The notes: generated from the sequence alone by a model not told the origin. A DNA stretch of 57,388 bases from Cyanothece sp. BG0011 (GCF_003013815.1 NZ_PRLH01000006.1:1-57388), one strand, 5' to 3'; shown: positions 28,616 to 37,520, counted from the stretch's first letter. Program-made: numbers and translations.

Positions 28616-29092
28616 ATGACAACAACAACAACAAATTCGGAAACCAATACTCTCTTAGTCGAACAAAGTCCTTTTCTACAATCATTAGTTCAGCAAATTC
28701 GGGCTTACGATCACTATGGAGTGTATCGTACGTGGACTGATGAACTTGTTATTGCACCTTATGTTATTCCTAAGAAGAAAAGACGGGAAATTTCATTAGA
28801 AGGGGATATTGATCCGACGACAAAATTAAGAATCCTGTGTTATTTTCGGGCGATCGCAGCTTTAATAGAAAAAGAAACAGGGTTATTATGTCAAGTTGTT
28901 GTTGACCTCAACCATGAAGGCTTTGGCTGGGCTTTAGTTTGGGGCGGAAAATTAATGGTAGTTTCTCGTAGTTTACGGGATGCTCATCGCTTCGGTTTTG
29001 ACACCTTAGAAAAGTTAAACGACCAAGGAACTAAACTGGCCAATGCTGGCATTGAATTAGTTAAAAAGTTTCCTGAAGTTTCGAGACTTTAA
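28616..29092 (+). CDS. NifX-associated protein (DUF269 family)
   Basis: A 158-residue protein starting at the ATG at 28616 (MTTTTTNSETN); an upstream TTG frame is unlikely. It shows the DUF269 pattern: FLQSLVQQIRAYDHYGVYRTWTD split by about 30 residues from LRILCYFRAIAALIEKETG, and GFGWALVWGGKLMVVSRSLRDAHRFGF. The family is almost always beside nifX in Mo-nitrogenase clusters; its biochemical role is not settled. The gap to nifX is 187 bases. Confidence 0.9.
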   Translation: MTTTTTNSETNTLLVEQSPFLQSLVQQIRAYDHYGVYRTWTDELVIAPYVIPKKKRREISLEGDIDPTTKLRILCYFRAIAALIEKETGLLCQVVVDLNHEGFGWALVWGGKLMVVSRSLRDAHRFGFDTLEKLNDQGTKLANAGIELVKKFPEVSRL

Positions 29093-29182
29093 TGTAAGGA
29101 AATAGGGAACCCACCCCTAACCCCTCCCAGGAGGGGAAGGCAAAAGTTTTGAAATAGTCAACCAGAAAACTGAGGTAAAAAG

Positions 29183-29419
29183 ATGACAGTTGCTACTGAT
29201 AATAATCCCACGCCAGAAGCGGTTGCGGATCTCAAAAAAAAGGTTCGTAAACTCAATTCTAAAGCTGGTCAAATGAAGATGGATTTACACGATCTCGCTG
29301 AGGGATTGCCTACCGACTACGAAACCTTAGTCGAAACGGCACAAAAAACTTACGATATATTTCGTGAGTTAGATCAACTAAAGAAAAAACTTAACATCTG
29401 GGAGGAAACCCTAAAATGA
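29183..29419 (+). CDS. DUF683 family nif protein
   Basis: A 78-residue helical hairpin protein (VADLKKKVRKLNSKAGQMKM, then DLHDLAEGLPTDYETLVE). It fits the DUF683 family, which lies between the DUF269 gene and nifW in many diazotrophs and oligomerises through coiled coils. The function is not established. Its last codons overlap the nifW start (ATGA), so translation is coupled. Confidence 0.88.
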   Translation: MTVATDNNPTPEAVADLKKKVRKLNSKAGQMKMDLHDLAEGLPTDYETLVETAQKTYDIFRELDQLKKKLNIWEETLK

Positions 29420-29766
29420 CTTTAACTGCTGATACCCCAAGAACCCTGGCTGAGTTCACCAAACTTATCGACACAGAAGACTATTTAAACTTCTTTGGTA
29501 TTAGTTATGACCCTACTTTTGTTAACGTTAACCGTCTCCATATTCTTAAGCAGTTCTCTTTACTTGTCGCGCAAGTCGACAAAGCCTTCCCCGATCTCAG
29601 TGAAAGTGAAAAATTAGAAAAATACAAATTAGCTTTTTCAGAAGCTTACGAACTGTTTAAAACCTCTAGTCCTCTAGAAACCAAACTGTTTAAAGTCTTT
29701 AAAGACGTTCCGAGTAATGTGGTTTTATTGGATGATTTAACCAAAGAAGCTGGCATTATTCACTAG
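29416..29766 (+). CDS. nifW: Nitrogenase-stabilising/protective protein NifW
   Basis: A 116-residue NifW with the family pattern: LAEFTKLIDTEDYLNFFGIS, YDPTFVNVNRLHILKQF and FKVFKDV. NifW associates with the NifDK precursor and is linked to oxygen protection and maturation. It overlaps the DUF683 gene by four bases. A paired heptamer array follows before hesA. Confidence 0.93.
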   Translation: MTLTADTPRTLAEFTKLIDTEDYLNFFGISYDPTFVNVNRLHILKQFSLLVAQVDKAFPDLSESEKLEKYKLAFSEAYELFKTSSPLETKLFKVFKDVPSNVVLLDDLTKEAGIIH

Positions 29767-29767
29767 G

Positions 29768-29843
29768 AATTAAGAATGTAGAATTAAGAATTTAGAAAAT
29801 ATAAATTCTACATTCTACATCCTACATTCTACATTCTACATTT
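29768..29843. repeat. Paired heptamer arrays, nifW-hesA spacer
   Basis: GAATTAA/GAATGTA/GAATTTA units (29768-29797) face five ATTCTAC-like units (29806-29842). This is the longest of the foldbacks in the nif operon spacers. Confidence 0.7.
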
Positions 29844-29857
29844 ACCTCAAAACGGTC

Positions 29858-30676
29858 ATGAACTTCACCCCTACTGAACTCGAACGTTATTCACGACAAA
29901 TACAACTCCCTGGTTTTGGCGAGGAAGGACAAAAACGCCTGAAGGACACCACTGCTGTGGTCACAGGGGTCGGTGGCCTTGGGGGAACGGTTGCCCTCTA
30001 CTTAGCTGTTGCTGGTGTGGGTAAAATCATTCTCGTTCGGGGGGGTGAGCTTCGCCTCGATGATCTCAACCGTCAAATACTGATGACCAATAGCTGGGTG
30101 GGTCAACCGAGGGTTTATAAAGCCAGAGAAACCCTGCTCAATATTAACCCTGAGATTGAAGTTGAGGCGGTGAATGAGTTCGTCACAGCAGACAATATCG
30201 ATGCGTTGGTACAAAAGGCCGATATTGCTTTTGACTGCGCCTTTGACTTCAAAGAAAGGACTCTGTTAAACAAAGCTTGTGTCCGTTGGGGTGTTCCCAT
30301 GGTGGAAGCCGCCATGAGTGGCATGGATGCGTACTTAACCACCATTATTCCTGGAGAAACCCCTTGCCTATCCTGCATCTTCCCAGAAACCCCTGAATGG
30401 GACCGTTGGGGGTTTGGGGTATTAGGGGCGGTATCTGGCAGTTTAGCCTGTTTAGCGGCCTTAGAAGGCATCAAACTCTTAACCGGACTCGGAGAACCCC
30501 TCACCGGTCAATTATTAACGATGGAGTTAGGCACTGCCACCTTTGCCAAACGTCGTCCTTACCATGACCCTGACTGTCCCGTTTGCGGTAACTTTACCCA
30601 GCAACAGTTAAGTCGTTATGTCGGAAGGCAAGAGGCAAGAGGCAACAAGCAACAGGCAACAGGAATGAAGAATTGA
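29858..30676 (+). CDS. hesA: HesA, E1-like adenylyltransferase of nif cluster
   Basis: A 272-residue ThiF/MoeB/E1-like protein. The ATP-binding GVGGLGG lies near residues 33-39, with YSRQIQLPGFGEEGQ at the start. Zinc-type Cys pairs are CLSCIF (about residue 167) and CPVCGNF (about residue 242). HesA proteins lie with hesB in cyanobacterial nif clusters and may activate a sulfur carrier or assist metal cofactor insertion. The last 16 or so residues (RQEARGNKQQATGMKN) are encoded by a heptamer repeat (30625-30663) and are not part of the fold. Confidence 0.92.
   Translation: MNFTPTELERYSRQIQLPGFGEEGQKRLKDTTAVVTGVGGLGGTVALYLAVAGVGKIILVRGGELRLDDLNRQILMTNSWVGQPRVYKARETLLNINPEIEVEAVNEFVTADNIDALVQKADIAFDCAFDFKERTLLNKACVRWGVPMVEAAMSGMDAYLTTIIPGETPCLSCIFPETPEWDRWGFGVLGAVSGSLACLAALEGIKLLTGLGEPLTGQLLTMELGTATFAKRRPYHDPDCPVCGNFTQQQLSRYVGRQEARGNKQQATGMKN
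30625..30663 (+). repeat. AGGCAAG/AGGCAAC heptamers inside hesA
   Basis: Five heptamer units of the AGGCAAG family end the hesA coding sequence and encode its C-terminal tail. The same family occurs at 20003-20030 and 55968-55997. Confidence 0.75.
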
Positions 30677-30687
30677 ATTAATTTTTC

Positions 30688-30722
30688 ATTCTAAATTCTA
30701 AATTCTAAATTCTAAATTCTTA
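30688..30722. repeat. Five ATTCTAA heptamers before hesB
   Basis: Five tandem copies end three bases before the hesB start codon, so they occupy the ribosome-binding region and no clear Shine-Dalgarno is present. Confidence 0.75.
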
Positions 30723-30725
30723 ACC

Positions 30726-31085
30726 ATGACTGTCACTCTTACTGAAAAAGCTGCCTTGAAACTCCGTACCGTCTTATACGGGAACTCAACCAATATCACT
30801 GGTATTCGTGTTGGTGTTAAAGACGGTGGCTGTAATGGCTACGAATATGCCTTAAATTTAGTCAAAGAAGCCAACAGCGAAGATGTTCGCTTTGAACAGG
30901 ATAATGTGCCTATCTATGTTGACCCGAATAGTGTGTCTTTATTGGATGGGGTGATTATCGATTTTGTCGATAGTTTAACCCAAAGCGGTTTCACTTTTAC
31001 TAACCCCAATGCAACGGATACTTGTGGCTGCGGTAAGTCTTTCTCTACAGCCAACTGCGGCGGCCAAGCTACTTCTTGTAGCTAA
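30726..31085 (+). CDS. hesB: HesB/IscA-type Fe-S assembly protein
   Basis: A 119-residue A-type carrier. The three ligand Cys are in GGCNGYEYALN (near residue 37) and the CGCGKSF pair near residues 99-101. It should carry iron or clusters to nitrogenase proteins. The tail CGGQATSC adds two Cys beyond the usual end. It follows hesA and precedes fdxH, the usual order in cyanobacterial nif clusters. Confidence 0.93.
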   Translation: MTVTLTEKAALKLRTVLYGNSTNITGIRVGVKDGGCNGYEYALNLVKEANSEDVRFEQDNVPIYVDPNSVSLLDGVIIDFVDSLTQSGFTFTNPNATDTCGCGKSFSTANCGGQATSCS

Positions 31086-31184
31086 ATAAAGTTTTGATTT
31101 TTAATGGTTATTTCTTCTGTTTCCAGGGGGAATCAATTGTTAAAAATCAATGGTAAACGTTCCTATATTTTAAGGAGAACACTC

Positions 31185-31526
31185 ATGACTGCTACTTATC
31201 AAGTTCGTCTCATGAAAACCTACAAGAAAAAGAACAAAGAGACGGGCAAAAAAGAAGAGTTTGCTGAAGTTGATGTAACCCTAGAAGTTCCTGAAGATGA
31301 GTATATCTTCGATATTGCTGAAGAAGAAGGGGTTGAACTTCCCTCCTCTTGTCGGTCTGGGGCCTGTTCTAGTTGTGTGGGACGCATCGTTGAAGGAGAG
31401 GTTGATCAAGAAGATCAAAGCTTTCTCGATGATGAACAAGTGGAAAAAGGATGGGTATTACTTTGTGTGGCTTATCCTCGTTCTAACTGCACCATTAAAA
31501 CTCACCAAGAGGCTTATTTGGCGTAA
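31185..31526 (+). CDS. fdxH: Plant-type [2Fe-2S] ferredoxin FdxH
   Basis: A 113-residue ferredoxin with the ligands in [12 protein letters not shown] (about residues 54-62) and the fourth Cys in WVLLCVAYP (about 93). The Lys/Arg-rich insert [14 protein letters not shown] near the N-terminus is typical of FdxH, the specific donor to NifH. The start at 31185 has AAGGAG nine bases before it; the open extension upstream is not used. Confidence 0.95.
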   Translation: MTATYQVRLMKTYKKKNKETGKKEEFAEVDVTLEVPEDEYIFDIAEEEGVELPSSCRSGACSSCVGRIVEGEVDQEDQSFLDDEQVEKGWVLLCVAYPRSNCTIKTHQEAYLA

Positions 31527-31624
31527 ATTCTTGACCTATTTTCCTCTTCCAACTGCTGGGGAAGTCGTGGCCAATGCTACGACTTCCTATCCCTAAATTT
31601 TAGACTGTTCAAGGGAAACATTTT

Positions 31625-32053
31625 ATGAATACTATTAACCAAGACAATAACGTGCTTTCTCTGAGGTATTCGATGAATTTAAAGTGGAGAACATTTGTAT
31701 ATAAAACAGCATTTTGGATGATGGGAGAAATCTTGCTCAATATCCTGGGTTTGGATAATGTTGCTGATTATAGTGAGTTTCTATTTGGTCACGAATTAGA
31801 GTTATCTAAAAAGAATCATCGCACCGTCAAACTCTCTTGTTTGAAGCCAAAGTTTTGTGACAAAGTTCATGAAAATTGTCCAGTGGATGAAGTGGCTTTA
31901 CAATTTTCAGATTCTCCTCTGGAGAATTGTATTACTAATCATGGAGTGTTTTTCAAAAAATGCACCAAAATTAAACATTATTGTATTAAAGCCTCTCTAT
32001 TCTCGGATCTCTCTTACAATTTGAAATGGGAAGACTATCACCGTGATTCGTGA
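31625..32053 (+). CDS. Unknown protein after fdxH
   Basis: A 142-residue protein I do not recognise. It has a hydrophobic helix-like segment at about residues 24-45 (FVYKTAFWMMGEILLNILGL) and seven Cys in the second half (KLSCLKPKFCDKVHENC, ENCITN, KCTKIKHYCIK). The Cys density would suit metal or cluster binding. Its 3' end overlaps the next unknown frame by 11 bases, and it follows fdxH by 98 bases, so it likely belongs to the nif transcript. Confidence 0.6.
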   Translation: MNTINQDNNVLSLRYSMNLKWRTFVYKTAFWMMGEILLNILGLDNVADYSEFLFGHELELSKKNHRTVKLSCLKPKFCDKVHENCPVDEVALQFSDSPLENCITNHGVFFKKCTKIKHYCIKASLFSDLSYNLKWEDYHRDS

Positions 32054-32396
32054 AAAGTTAGTCAACGAGTATCGCTATCTTATTAATGATTCATATCCTT
32101 ATATTAACTCTTTATTAAATAATTGTTATATTAAAATTATTGACGGCTGTCTGAATCCTGTTTCTGCTCCTTACTATTATTTGGGCATTTATTATGCAGG
32201 GAGAAATGGAAAAGAAATTACTTTATATAAAAATGAATTGCGGCAAATTGCCAACAGTTTTGGTATGATTGATATCGTTTTTATCAATGCTAAAAGAATT
32301 ATTCGTGATCCAGCATCAACTTTAAAAAAAGAAAATCCTCGTCTATGGTTAGAACTTTATTGGGTTTCTAGTAAGGTTTCAACTAATTTAGACTAA
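32043..32396 (+). CDS. Unknown protein, second after fdxH
   Basis: A 117-residue protein starting at a GTG that overlaps the upstream gene by 11 bases. It is rich in Tyr, Asn and Ile (YRYLINDSYPYINSLLNNCY), with a central YYYLGIYYAGRNGKEI and an Arg/Lys-rich C-terminal half. No signal peptide or convincing membrane helix is seen. I do not recognise it. The overlap suggests translational coupling and a joint role with the 31625 gene. Confidence 0.55.
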   Translation: MIREKLVNEYRYLINDSYPYINSLLNNCYIKIIDGCLNPVSAPYYYLGIYYAGRNGKEITLYKNELRQIANSFGMIDIVFINAKRIIRDPASTLKKENPRLWLELYWVSSKVSTNLD

Positions 32397-32403
32397 TTAA
32401 ATC

Positions 32404-32520
32404 TTCCCACACCCCCCACACCCCCCACACCCCCCACACCCCCCACACCCCCCACACCCCCCTTTAAAAGGGGGGCCGGGGGGGTCGGGGGCCGGGGGGG
32501 TTATGGGCCGGGGGGGTAGG
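32404..32520. repeat. ACACCCCCC tandem repeat and G-rich palindrome
   Basis: About six 9-base units (ACACCCCCC) lead to the near-palindrome CCCCCCTTTAAAAGGGGGG (32457-32475). Long G-runs separated by CC, TC or TTAT follow to 32520. It resembles the element at 7787-7920. It could form a very stable hairpin or G-quadruplex and would be expected to impede transcription between the fdxH-side genes and feoB. Confidence 0.75.
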
Positions 32521-32735
32521 GTGTCGGGTATGATCAAAGGCGTAATATATGATTGATAATTATTACTAATTACCCTAGCCCAACTGGATGATGACAAGAT
32601 AAAAAACCTATGATAAAGAAAATTTAAATTAATAAAAAATTGGTTGTAAATTAATATTTTTTGTGTTATGTATCTCTAGTTACTGTTTAAAATAGGCGAA
32701 AAAATTACACTAATAACAAGGTACAAAAAAGACCT
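32521..32735 (+). other. Upstream region of feoB
   Basis: An A+T-rich stretch between the G-rich repeat and feoB. It contains TAACAAGG before the ATG at 32736. A promoter for feoB is likely here, but I see no Fur box I could defend. With the repeat, this makes a gene-free stretch of 339 bases. Confidence 0.35.
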
Positions 32736-34790
32736 ATGAAGTGTAATCAATGTCCTGATAGTTGTCAAAACAATTCTCAAACTTATAACAGGTTGTGGCA
32801 AAGTTTCTTACCGAAACCCTTTCAAGGTAAATCCCCAGAAGTAGTTTCTCAAGGAACTATTGCCTTAGTGGGTTCTCCTAACGTAGGTAAAAGCCTTTTA
32901 TTTAATGTATTAACTGGGGCTTATACCACCGTTTCTAACTATCCTGGAACCACTATAGAAGCCTCTCGCAACTATATCACCATTGCGGGAAAAACTATCA
33001 CCCTAATTGATACACCAGGGATGTATTCTCTGATTCCAATGACAGAAGAAGAACGGTTTTCTCGAGAGTTATTATTTAAAGAATCCTTAGATTTAGCTGT
33101 TCATGTCATTGATGCCAAAAATCTCAGTCGAATGTTAAATTTAACCTTTCAACTGATGGAAACTCAAGTGCCAATTATCCTGGCTGTCAACATGATTGAT
33201 GAAGCTGAAAAATTAGGCATTTGGGTCAACGAAAAGCAATTAGAAGCATCTCTGGGTATTCCTGTTGTCACTTTATCTGCAGCCCAACAACGAGGCATCA
33301 AAAGTTTAACCGCTAAGATGGCTAATTATGTCCACATTCCTGCGCTATCCTACAGCTATTGAAGAAGGAATCACTAAAATAGAATGCCTTCTCACCAGCG
33401 ATCATAACGTTGTGAAAGCGGCCATTGAACCGTTGGTTTCTCGGCGTTCTTTAGCTCTTTTATTACTGCAAAAAGATCCCTTACTATGGGAAAAAGTCCG
33501 CCACAGCGAACCTAGATTTGAAGCCATTGAAATGGTGATCGAATCGGTGCAATCTCAATTTAGTGATCCCTTGGTGTTAGTGATAGCCAAAACCCGACAT
33601 CAAGCTGCTAAAAAAATTGAAGAGTCCGCCATTGTCAAAATTAAGAAGAAGTCAACGGAAAGTGAAGAATTTTTTCATCGTTTAACCGTTAATCCTGTCA
33701 CGGGATTTCCCTTACTCTTTTTGATTGCTTATATCGGCATTTATCAATTTGTTGGTGGCTTCGGGTCAGGGGTGTTAGTGAATAATTTAGAAGGGGTGTT
33801 TACTCAACAAATTGATCCCCTCATTAATGGGATCATTAGTCGCTTATTGCCTTGGACAATTTTACAAGATTTACTGGCTAACGAACAGGGAATTCTGACC
33901 TTAGGAATGCGTTACGTCATCGCCATTATTTTTCCGATTACGACTACATTCTTTTTGGTTTTTTCCATTCTTGAAGATAGTGGTTACTTGCCGAGAATTT
34001 CCCTATTAGTTGATCATTTATTCAAACTGATTGGGTTGTCCGGTCGTTCCATTATTCCCTTAATTTTAGGCTTAGGTTGTGGCAGTACAGGTTCATTACT
34101 GACCCGTACCATCGAAAGTAAACGAGAACGGTTTATTGTCTCTTTACTCTTAGCTTTGGTGATTCCATGTTCCGCCCAATTGGGTATTTTTATCGGACTG
34201 CTTTCTCAGAATTTTATGGCCTTAGTGATTTGGGTAATTTGTATTACTTTCATTTTCGCCATTGTTGGGGCCGTAACCACCAAAGCACTACCGAGAAGTT
34301 TGTCCTATTTTTATATGGAAATACCCCCGTTGCGCTTACCTCATCTTCGTTCTATTCTAACGAAAACCTATAGCCGAGTTCGCTGGTATTTAAGTGAAGT
34401 GATTCCTTGGTTTATGTTAGCATCGGTTCTCATTTGGTTCGGAAAATTAAGCGGATTATTACCTTTATTAACCAAAGGCATAGAACCCATAATGCTAAAA
34501 TTAGAACTTCCCCCAGAAGCTTCTATTATGTTTATTTATGGCTTTTTTAGGCGGGACTATGGGCAGCCGGAATGTTTGATTTACATCATTCTGGGGTGTT
34601 AATGGGAAGACAATTAGTGGTTTCTGCTGTTACTTTAACCCTATTTATTCCTTGTTTATCGCAATTTTTATTTATGGTGAGGGAGCGAGGGCTAAAAACA
34701 ACCATTGCTTTGAGTAGTTTGGTTATTGTTTTTGCCTTTTCTATGGGCTATTGCTTGAACAAACTATTGCTAATTTTGGAGATACTCTAA
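32736..34790 (+). pseudogene. feoB: Ferrous iron transporter FeoB, two frame changes
   Basis: The parts together encode a complete FeoB of about 685 residues. An N-terminal GTPase domain carries GSPNVGKS, DTPG and NMID, preceded by CNQCPDSC. The membrane domain includes LGLGCGSTGSLLTRTIESKR and a gating region. The reading frame shifts by one base at about 33345: the conserved continuation IPRYPTAIEE needs one base skipped in CCTGCGC. It shifts back at about 34562: DYGAAGMFDLHHSG needs one more G in TATGGGC. Net frame is restored. This is either a decaying gene or two assembly errors. It lies between nif ferredoxin genes and feoA, so iron supply to nitrogenase is its likely context. Confidence 0.75.
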
Positions 34791-35044
34791 TGATGTTTAC
34801 TCAAACCTTTACCATCGAATCTTCAGCGTTAAACCTTATGAAGGAAAAGGAAAAAGGCGTAATCACGCAATTCCGAAAAAGCGATGAAACCTTACTCAGG
34901 AAACTGATTGCTATTGGCATTATGCCGGGACTTTCTATTACCTTAGAACAAAAAATTCCTTCCTATGTGGTTAAAGTTGAAGGAACGAGAATTGCTTTAG
35001 ATCGCTCCATTGCTAAGGCAATTTATGTCAGAAAAACAAAATAG
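34790..35044 (+). CDS. feoA: FeoA-domain protein
   Basis: An 84-residue SH3-like FeoA protein that starts at an ATG overlapping the feoB stop codon (TAATG). The core is GVITQFRKSDETLLRKLIAI, then GIMPGLSITLEQKI and GTRIALDRSIAKAIYV. FeoA supports FeoB-mediated iron(II) uptake at the cytoplasmic face. The overlap indicates coupled translation with feoB. Its frame is intact even though feoB is disrupted. Confidence 0.88.
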   Translation: MMFTQTFTIESSALNLMKEKEKGVITQFRKSDETLLRKLIAIGIMPGLSITLEQKIPSYVVKVEGTRIALDRSIAKAIYVRKTK

Positions 35045-35211
35045 AATAGGGAAAGTGATGAAAAAAATAAGCTTGAACCCCAAACAAGGTTATTTCTAGA
35101 AACCACTAACCTGTTAAAAATTATCCTAGGTATTATCTTAAAGATTGTAGCGTGGAAAGTGTTGTTACACCGCCAAGCTTAATTGTTTATTTATCAATGT
35201 AAGGAAGTATC

Positions 35212-37167
35212 ATGACATTGGATTGGTCCCCCGTTTGGATATCATTAAAAACCGCAGCTTTAGCAACCCTGATTGCTTTTTTTCTGGGGGCGATCGCAGC
35301 TAGAACGATGTTCAAATATCGGGGGAGAGCCAAAGGGTTAATTGATGGTATTTTCACCGCCCCCTTGGTGCTTCCTCCTACAGTTGTGGGCTTTTTTCTC
35401 CTCTTATTGTTAGGAAAATATGGTCCGGTTGGTCGACTGTTAAGAGTATTTGATGTTACCATCATTTTTACATGGTATGCTGCGGTAATTGCGGCCACCG
35501 TTGTCGCCTTCCCCTTGATGTATAAGACAGCCTTGGGAGCCTTTCAACAGATTGATACGACCCTGCTGTCCTCAGCCAGAACCCTAGGGGCAACAGAATG
35601 GCAAGTCTTCTCAAAAGTCCTTTTACCCCTCGCTAGACCGGGATTAATTGCCGGGGTATTGTTAGCCTTTGCCCGTGCCTTAGGGGAGTTTGGAGCCACC
35701 CTGATGTTAGCCGGGAGTATTCCAGGAAGAACCCAAACCATCCCCATTGCCATCTTTTTTGCAGCGGAAAGTGGGGATATGGCAGAGGCCATGCTCTGGG
35801 TGAGTGTGATGTTAGGGTTATCCCTCTCCATTGTGGTAGCGGTGAACTACTGGAGCGATCGCCGTCCCGAAAAACGGATCAGAAGACGGGCAAAAGAAGG
35901 CCACCTCAGCTTAGTGGACGAAAGCTTACTTCCTTGGGATCATCCGGTGACCCCCTTAACCTGGGAATATAGCCGTACCCATGTGTTACCCACCCCCATC
36001 GAGTTAATTGTCGATATCCAGAAACAATTACCCGGTATTAAGATCAATGTTTCTTTTTCCACCAATCAACTGCCCCTAGGACTCTTAGGCGGTTCTGGTG
36101 CTGGCAAAAGCTTTATTTTACGCTGTATTGCAGGGTTAGAAACCCCGGATCAGGGTTGCATTGTCCTCAACGGGCGAGTGTTATTCGACTCTCGACGGGG
36201 CATTAATGTGCCTATCCGCGATCGCCGAGTTGGTTTCTTGTTTCAAAATTATGCCCTGTTTCCCCACCTTACCGTTGCTCAAAATATCGCCTTTGGCCTG
36301 CCCAAAGGGTTATCTAAGATCGCTATTCGTCAACGGGTGGAAAAACAACTGATCGCCATTCAATTACAGGGATTAGGCGATCGCTATCCACAAGAGTTAT
36401 CAGGAGGACAACAGCAAAGAGTCGCCTTAGCCAGAGCCTTAGCCAGTGAACCGGACATTTTACTGCTGGATGAACCCTTTTCCGCCCTGGACACCTATTT
36501 ACGGGATCAACTCGAAAAACTTCTAAGACTCAGTTTAACCCATTTTCCAGGGGCTACCCTTTTCGTTTCCCATAACCTAGAAGAAGCCTATCGTATTTGT
36601 CCAAACCTCTTGATCTTAGACGAAGGACGGATCATTGCCCAAGGACCCAAACAAGAAATCTTTGACTATCCCCATGACTTCCGAGTGGCGCAACTGACAG
36701 GATGTAAAAACTTCTCCCGTACTCTAGTTACATCAGAAAATGAAATTACCGCCCTTGACTGGGGATGTACCCTGAAAATTTATGAGCCTATCCCCCCCAA
36801 TTTAGCCCATATGGGTATCCGCGCCCATCAATTGGTCTTTCCCGACATTGACGGCATCAAAGATGGCTACAGCGACAATATTTTTACTTGTTGGCTCACC
36901 AGTCAAAGTGAAACCCAACACCGAACAACGTTATACCTGAAGTTAAAGTCTGCCCCCACCAGTCCCTTCGACTATCACCTACAGGCCGAAGTGTTTAAGG
37001 ACAAGTGGAATGAGTTAAAAGAACATCCTCAACCCTGGCGGATACAACTTCATCCCCTGCGCCTCATGTTACTACAGAATTCAAGCGGTTCCGTATCTCT
37101 TGAATATCAACCTAGCCACTCCCCAAGAATGACTAGGGATGATCGATCAAATCAACAACCATCCTAA
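35212..37167 (+). CDS. modBC: Molybdate ABC transporter, fused permease and ATPase
   Basis: A 651-residue fusion. Residues 1-225 are the ModB permease, with several membrane helices and the EAA-type loop ALGATEWQVFSKVLLPLARP. Residues about 265-500 are the ModC ATPase: Walker A LGGSGAGKSF near 292, signature LSGGQQQR near 395 and LLLDEPFSALD. The C-terminal 130 residues are TOBE-like or uncertain. It imports molybdate for FeMo-co. The AAGGAA ribosome-binding site supports the ATG at 35212. No modA is in the window, so the binding protein must be elsewhere. Confidence 0.93.
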   Translation: MTLDWSPVWISLKTAALATLIAFFLGAIAARTMFKYRGRAKGLIDGIFTAPLVLPPTVVGFFLLLLLGKYGPVGRLLRVFDVTIIFTWYAAVIAATVVAFPLMYKTALGAFQQIDTTLLSSARTLGATEWQVFSKVLLPLARPGLIAGVLLAFARALGEFGATLMLAGSIPGRTQTIPIAIFFAAESGDMAEAMLWVSVMLGLSLSIVVAVNYWSDRRPEKRIRRRAKEGHLSLVDESLLPWDHPVTPLTWEYSRTHVLPTPIELIVDIQKQLPGIKINVSFSTNQLPLGLLGGSGAGKSFILRCIAGLETPDQGCIVLNGRVLFDSRRGINVPIRDRRVGFLFQNYALFPHLTVAQNIAFGLPKGLSKIAIRQRVEKQLIAIQLQGLGDRYPQELSGGQQQRVALARALASEPDILLLDEPFSALDTYLRDQLEKLLRLSLTHFPGATLFVSHNLEEAYRICPNLLILDEGRIIAQGPKQEIFDYPHDFRVAQLTGCKNFSRTLVTSENEITALDWGCTLKIYEPIPPNLAHMGIRAHQLVFPDIDGIKDGYSDNIFTCWLTSQSETQHRTTLYLKLKSAPTSPFDYHLQAEVFKDKWNELKEHPQPWRIQLHPLRLMLLQNSSGSVSLEYQPSHSPRMTRDDRSNQQPS

Positions 37168-37185
37168 TACAAGGAGGACACTTAT

Positions 37186-37482
37186 ATGGCAAGTTTAACT
37201 GGCCTTACTTTTGGTAAACTCGAATGGATTCCTAAATTTGTTGAAGCCATCAACAAAGATACCTGCCTCGGTTGCGGACGTTGTTTCAAAGTCTGTGGTC
37301 AAAACGTTTTAACCTTAATGGGGGTTAACGAAGAGGGTGAGTTTGTAGACGAAGACGAAGATGATGACGATATCGAGCGTCAAGTCATGACCATTGCTAA
37401 CAAAGCAAAATGTATTGGTTGTGAAGCTTGCGCCCGCATTTGTCCCAAAAATTGCTACACTCACGCCCCTTTACCTGCGTAA
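37186..37482 (+). CDS. fdxB: nif-specific ferredoxin III FdxB
   Basis: A 98-residue ferredoxin with two cluster motifs, [14 protein letters not shown] (about residues 28-41) and [14 protein letters not shown] (about residues 76-89). They are separated by an acidic insert (EDEDDDDIE). This pattern matches the nif-specific ferredoxin III family. It probably delivers electrons for cofactor assembly or nitrogenase. It lies 18 bases after modBC and is the last gene of the plus-strand nif wing, followed by a UUCG-capped hairpin. Confidence 0.92.
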   Translation: MASLTGLTFGKLEWIPKFVEAINKDTCLGCGRCFKVCGQNVLTLMGVNEEGEFVDEDEDDDDIERQVMTIANKAKCIGCEACARICPKNCYTHAPLPA

Positions 37483-37499
37483 GTCTCTTAGGTTAAGTT

Positions 37500-37520
37500 G
37501 GGTTGCGCTTCGGCGCACCC
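37500..37520 (+). terminator. UUCG-loop hairpin after fdxB
   Basis: The stem GCGC-TTCG-GCGC has the exceptionally stable C(UUCG)G tetraloop. It is extended by GGG/CCC with one bulged base and followed by TTCTTTCTCTT. It is 17 bases past the fdxB stop codon and probably ends the nif transcript. Confidence 0.65.

Noticed and set aside
32397-32597. Gly/Cys/Pro-rich open frame on the minus strand
   Set aside because: Its translation is only the read-out of the C-run/G-run repeat.
32736-34790. Programmed ribosomal frameshifting in feoB
   Set aside because: Neither site has a slippery heptamer with a downstream structure. A sequencing or mutational indel is simpler.
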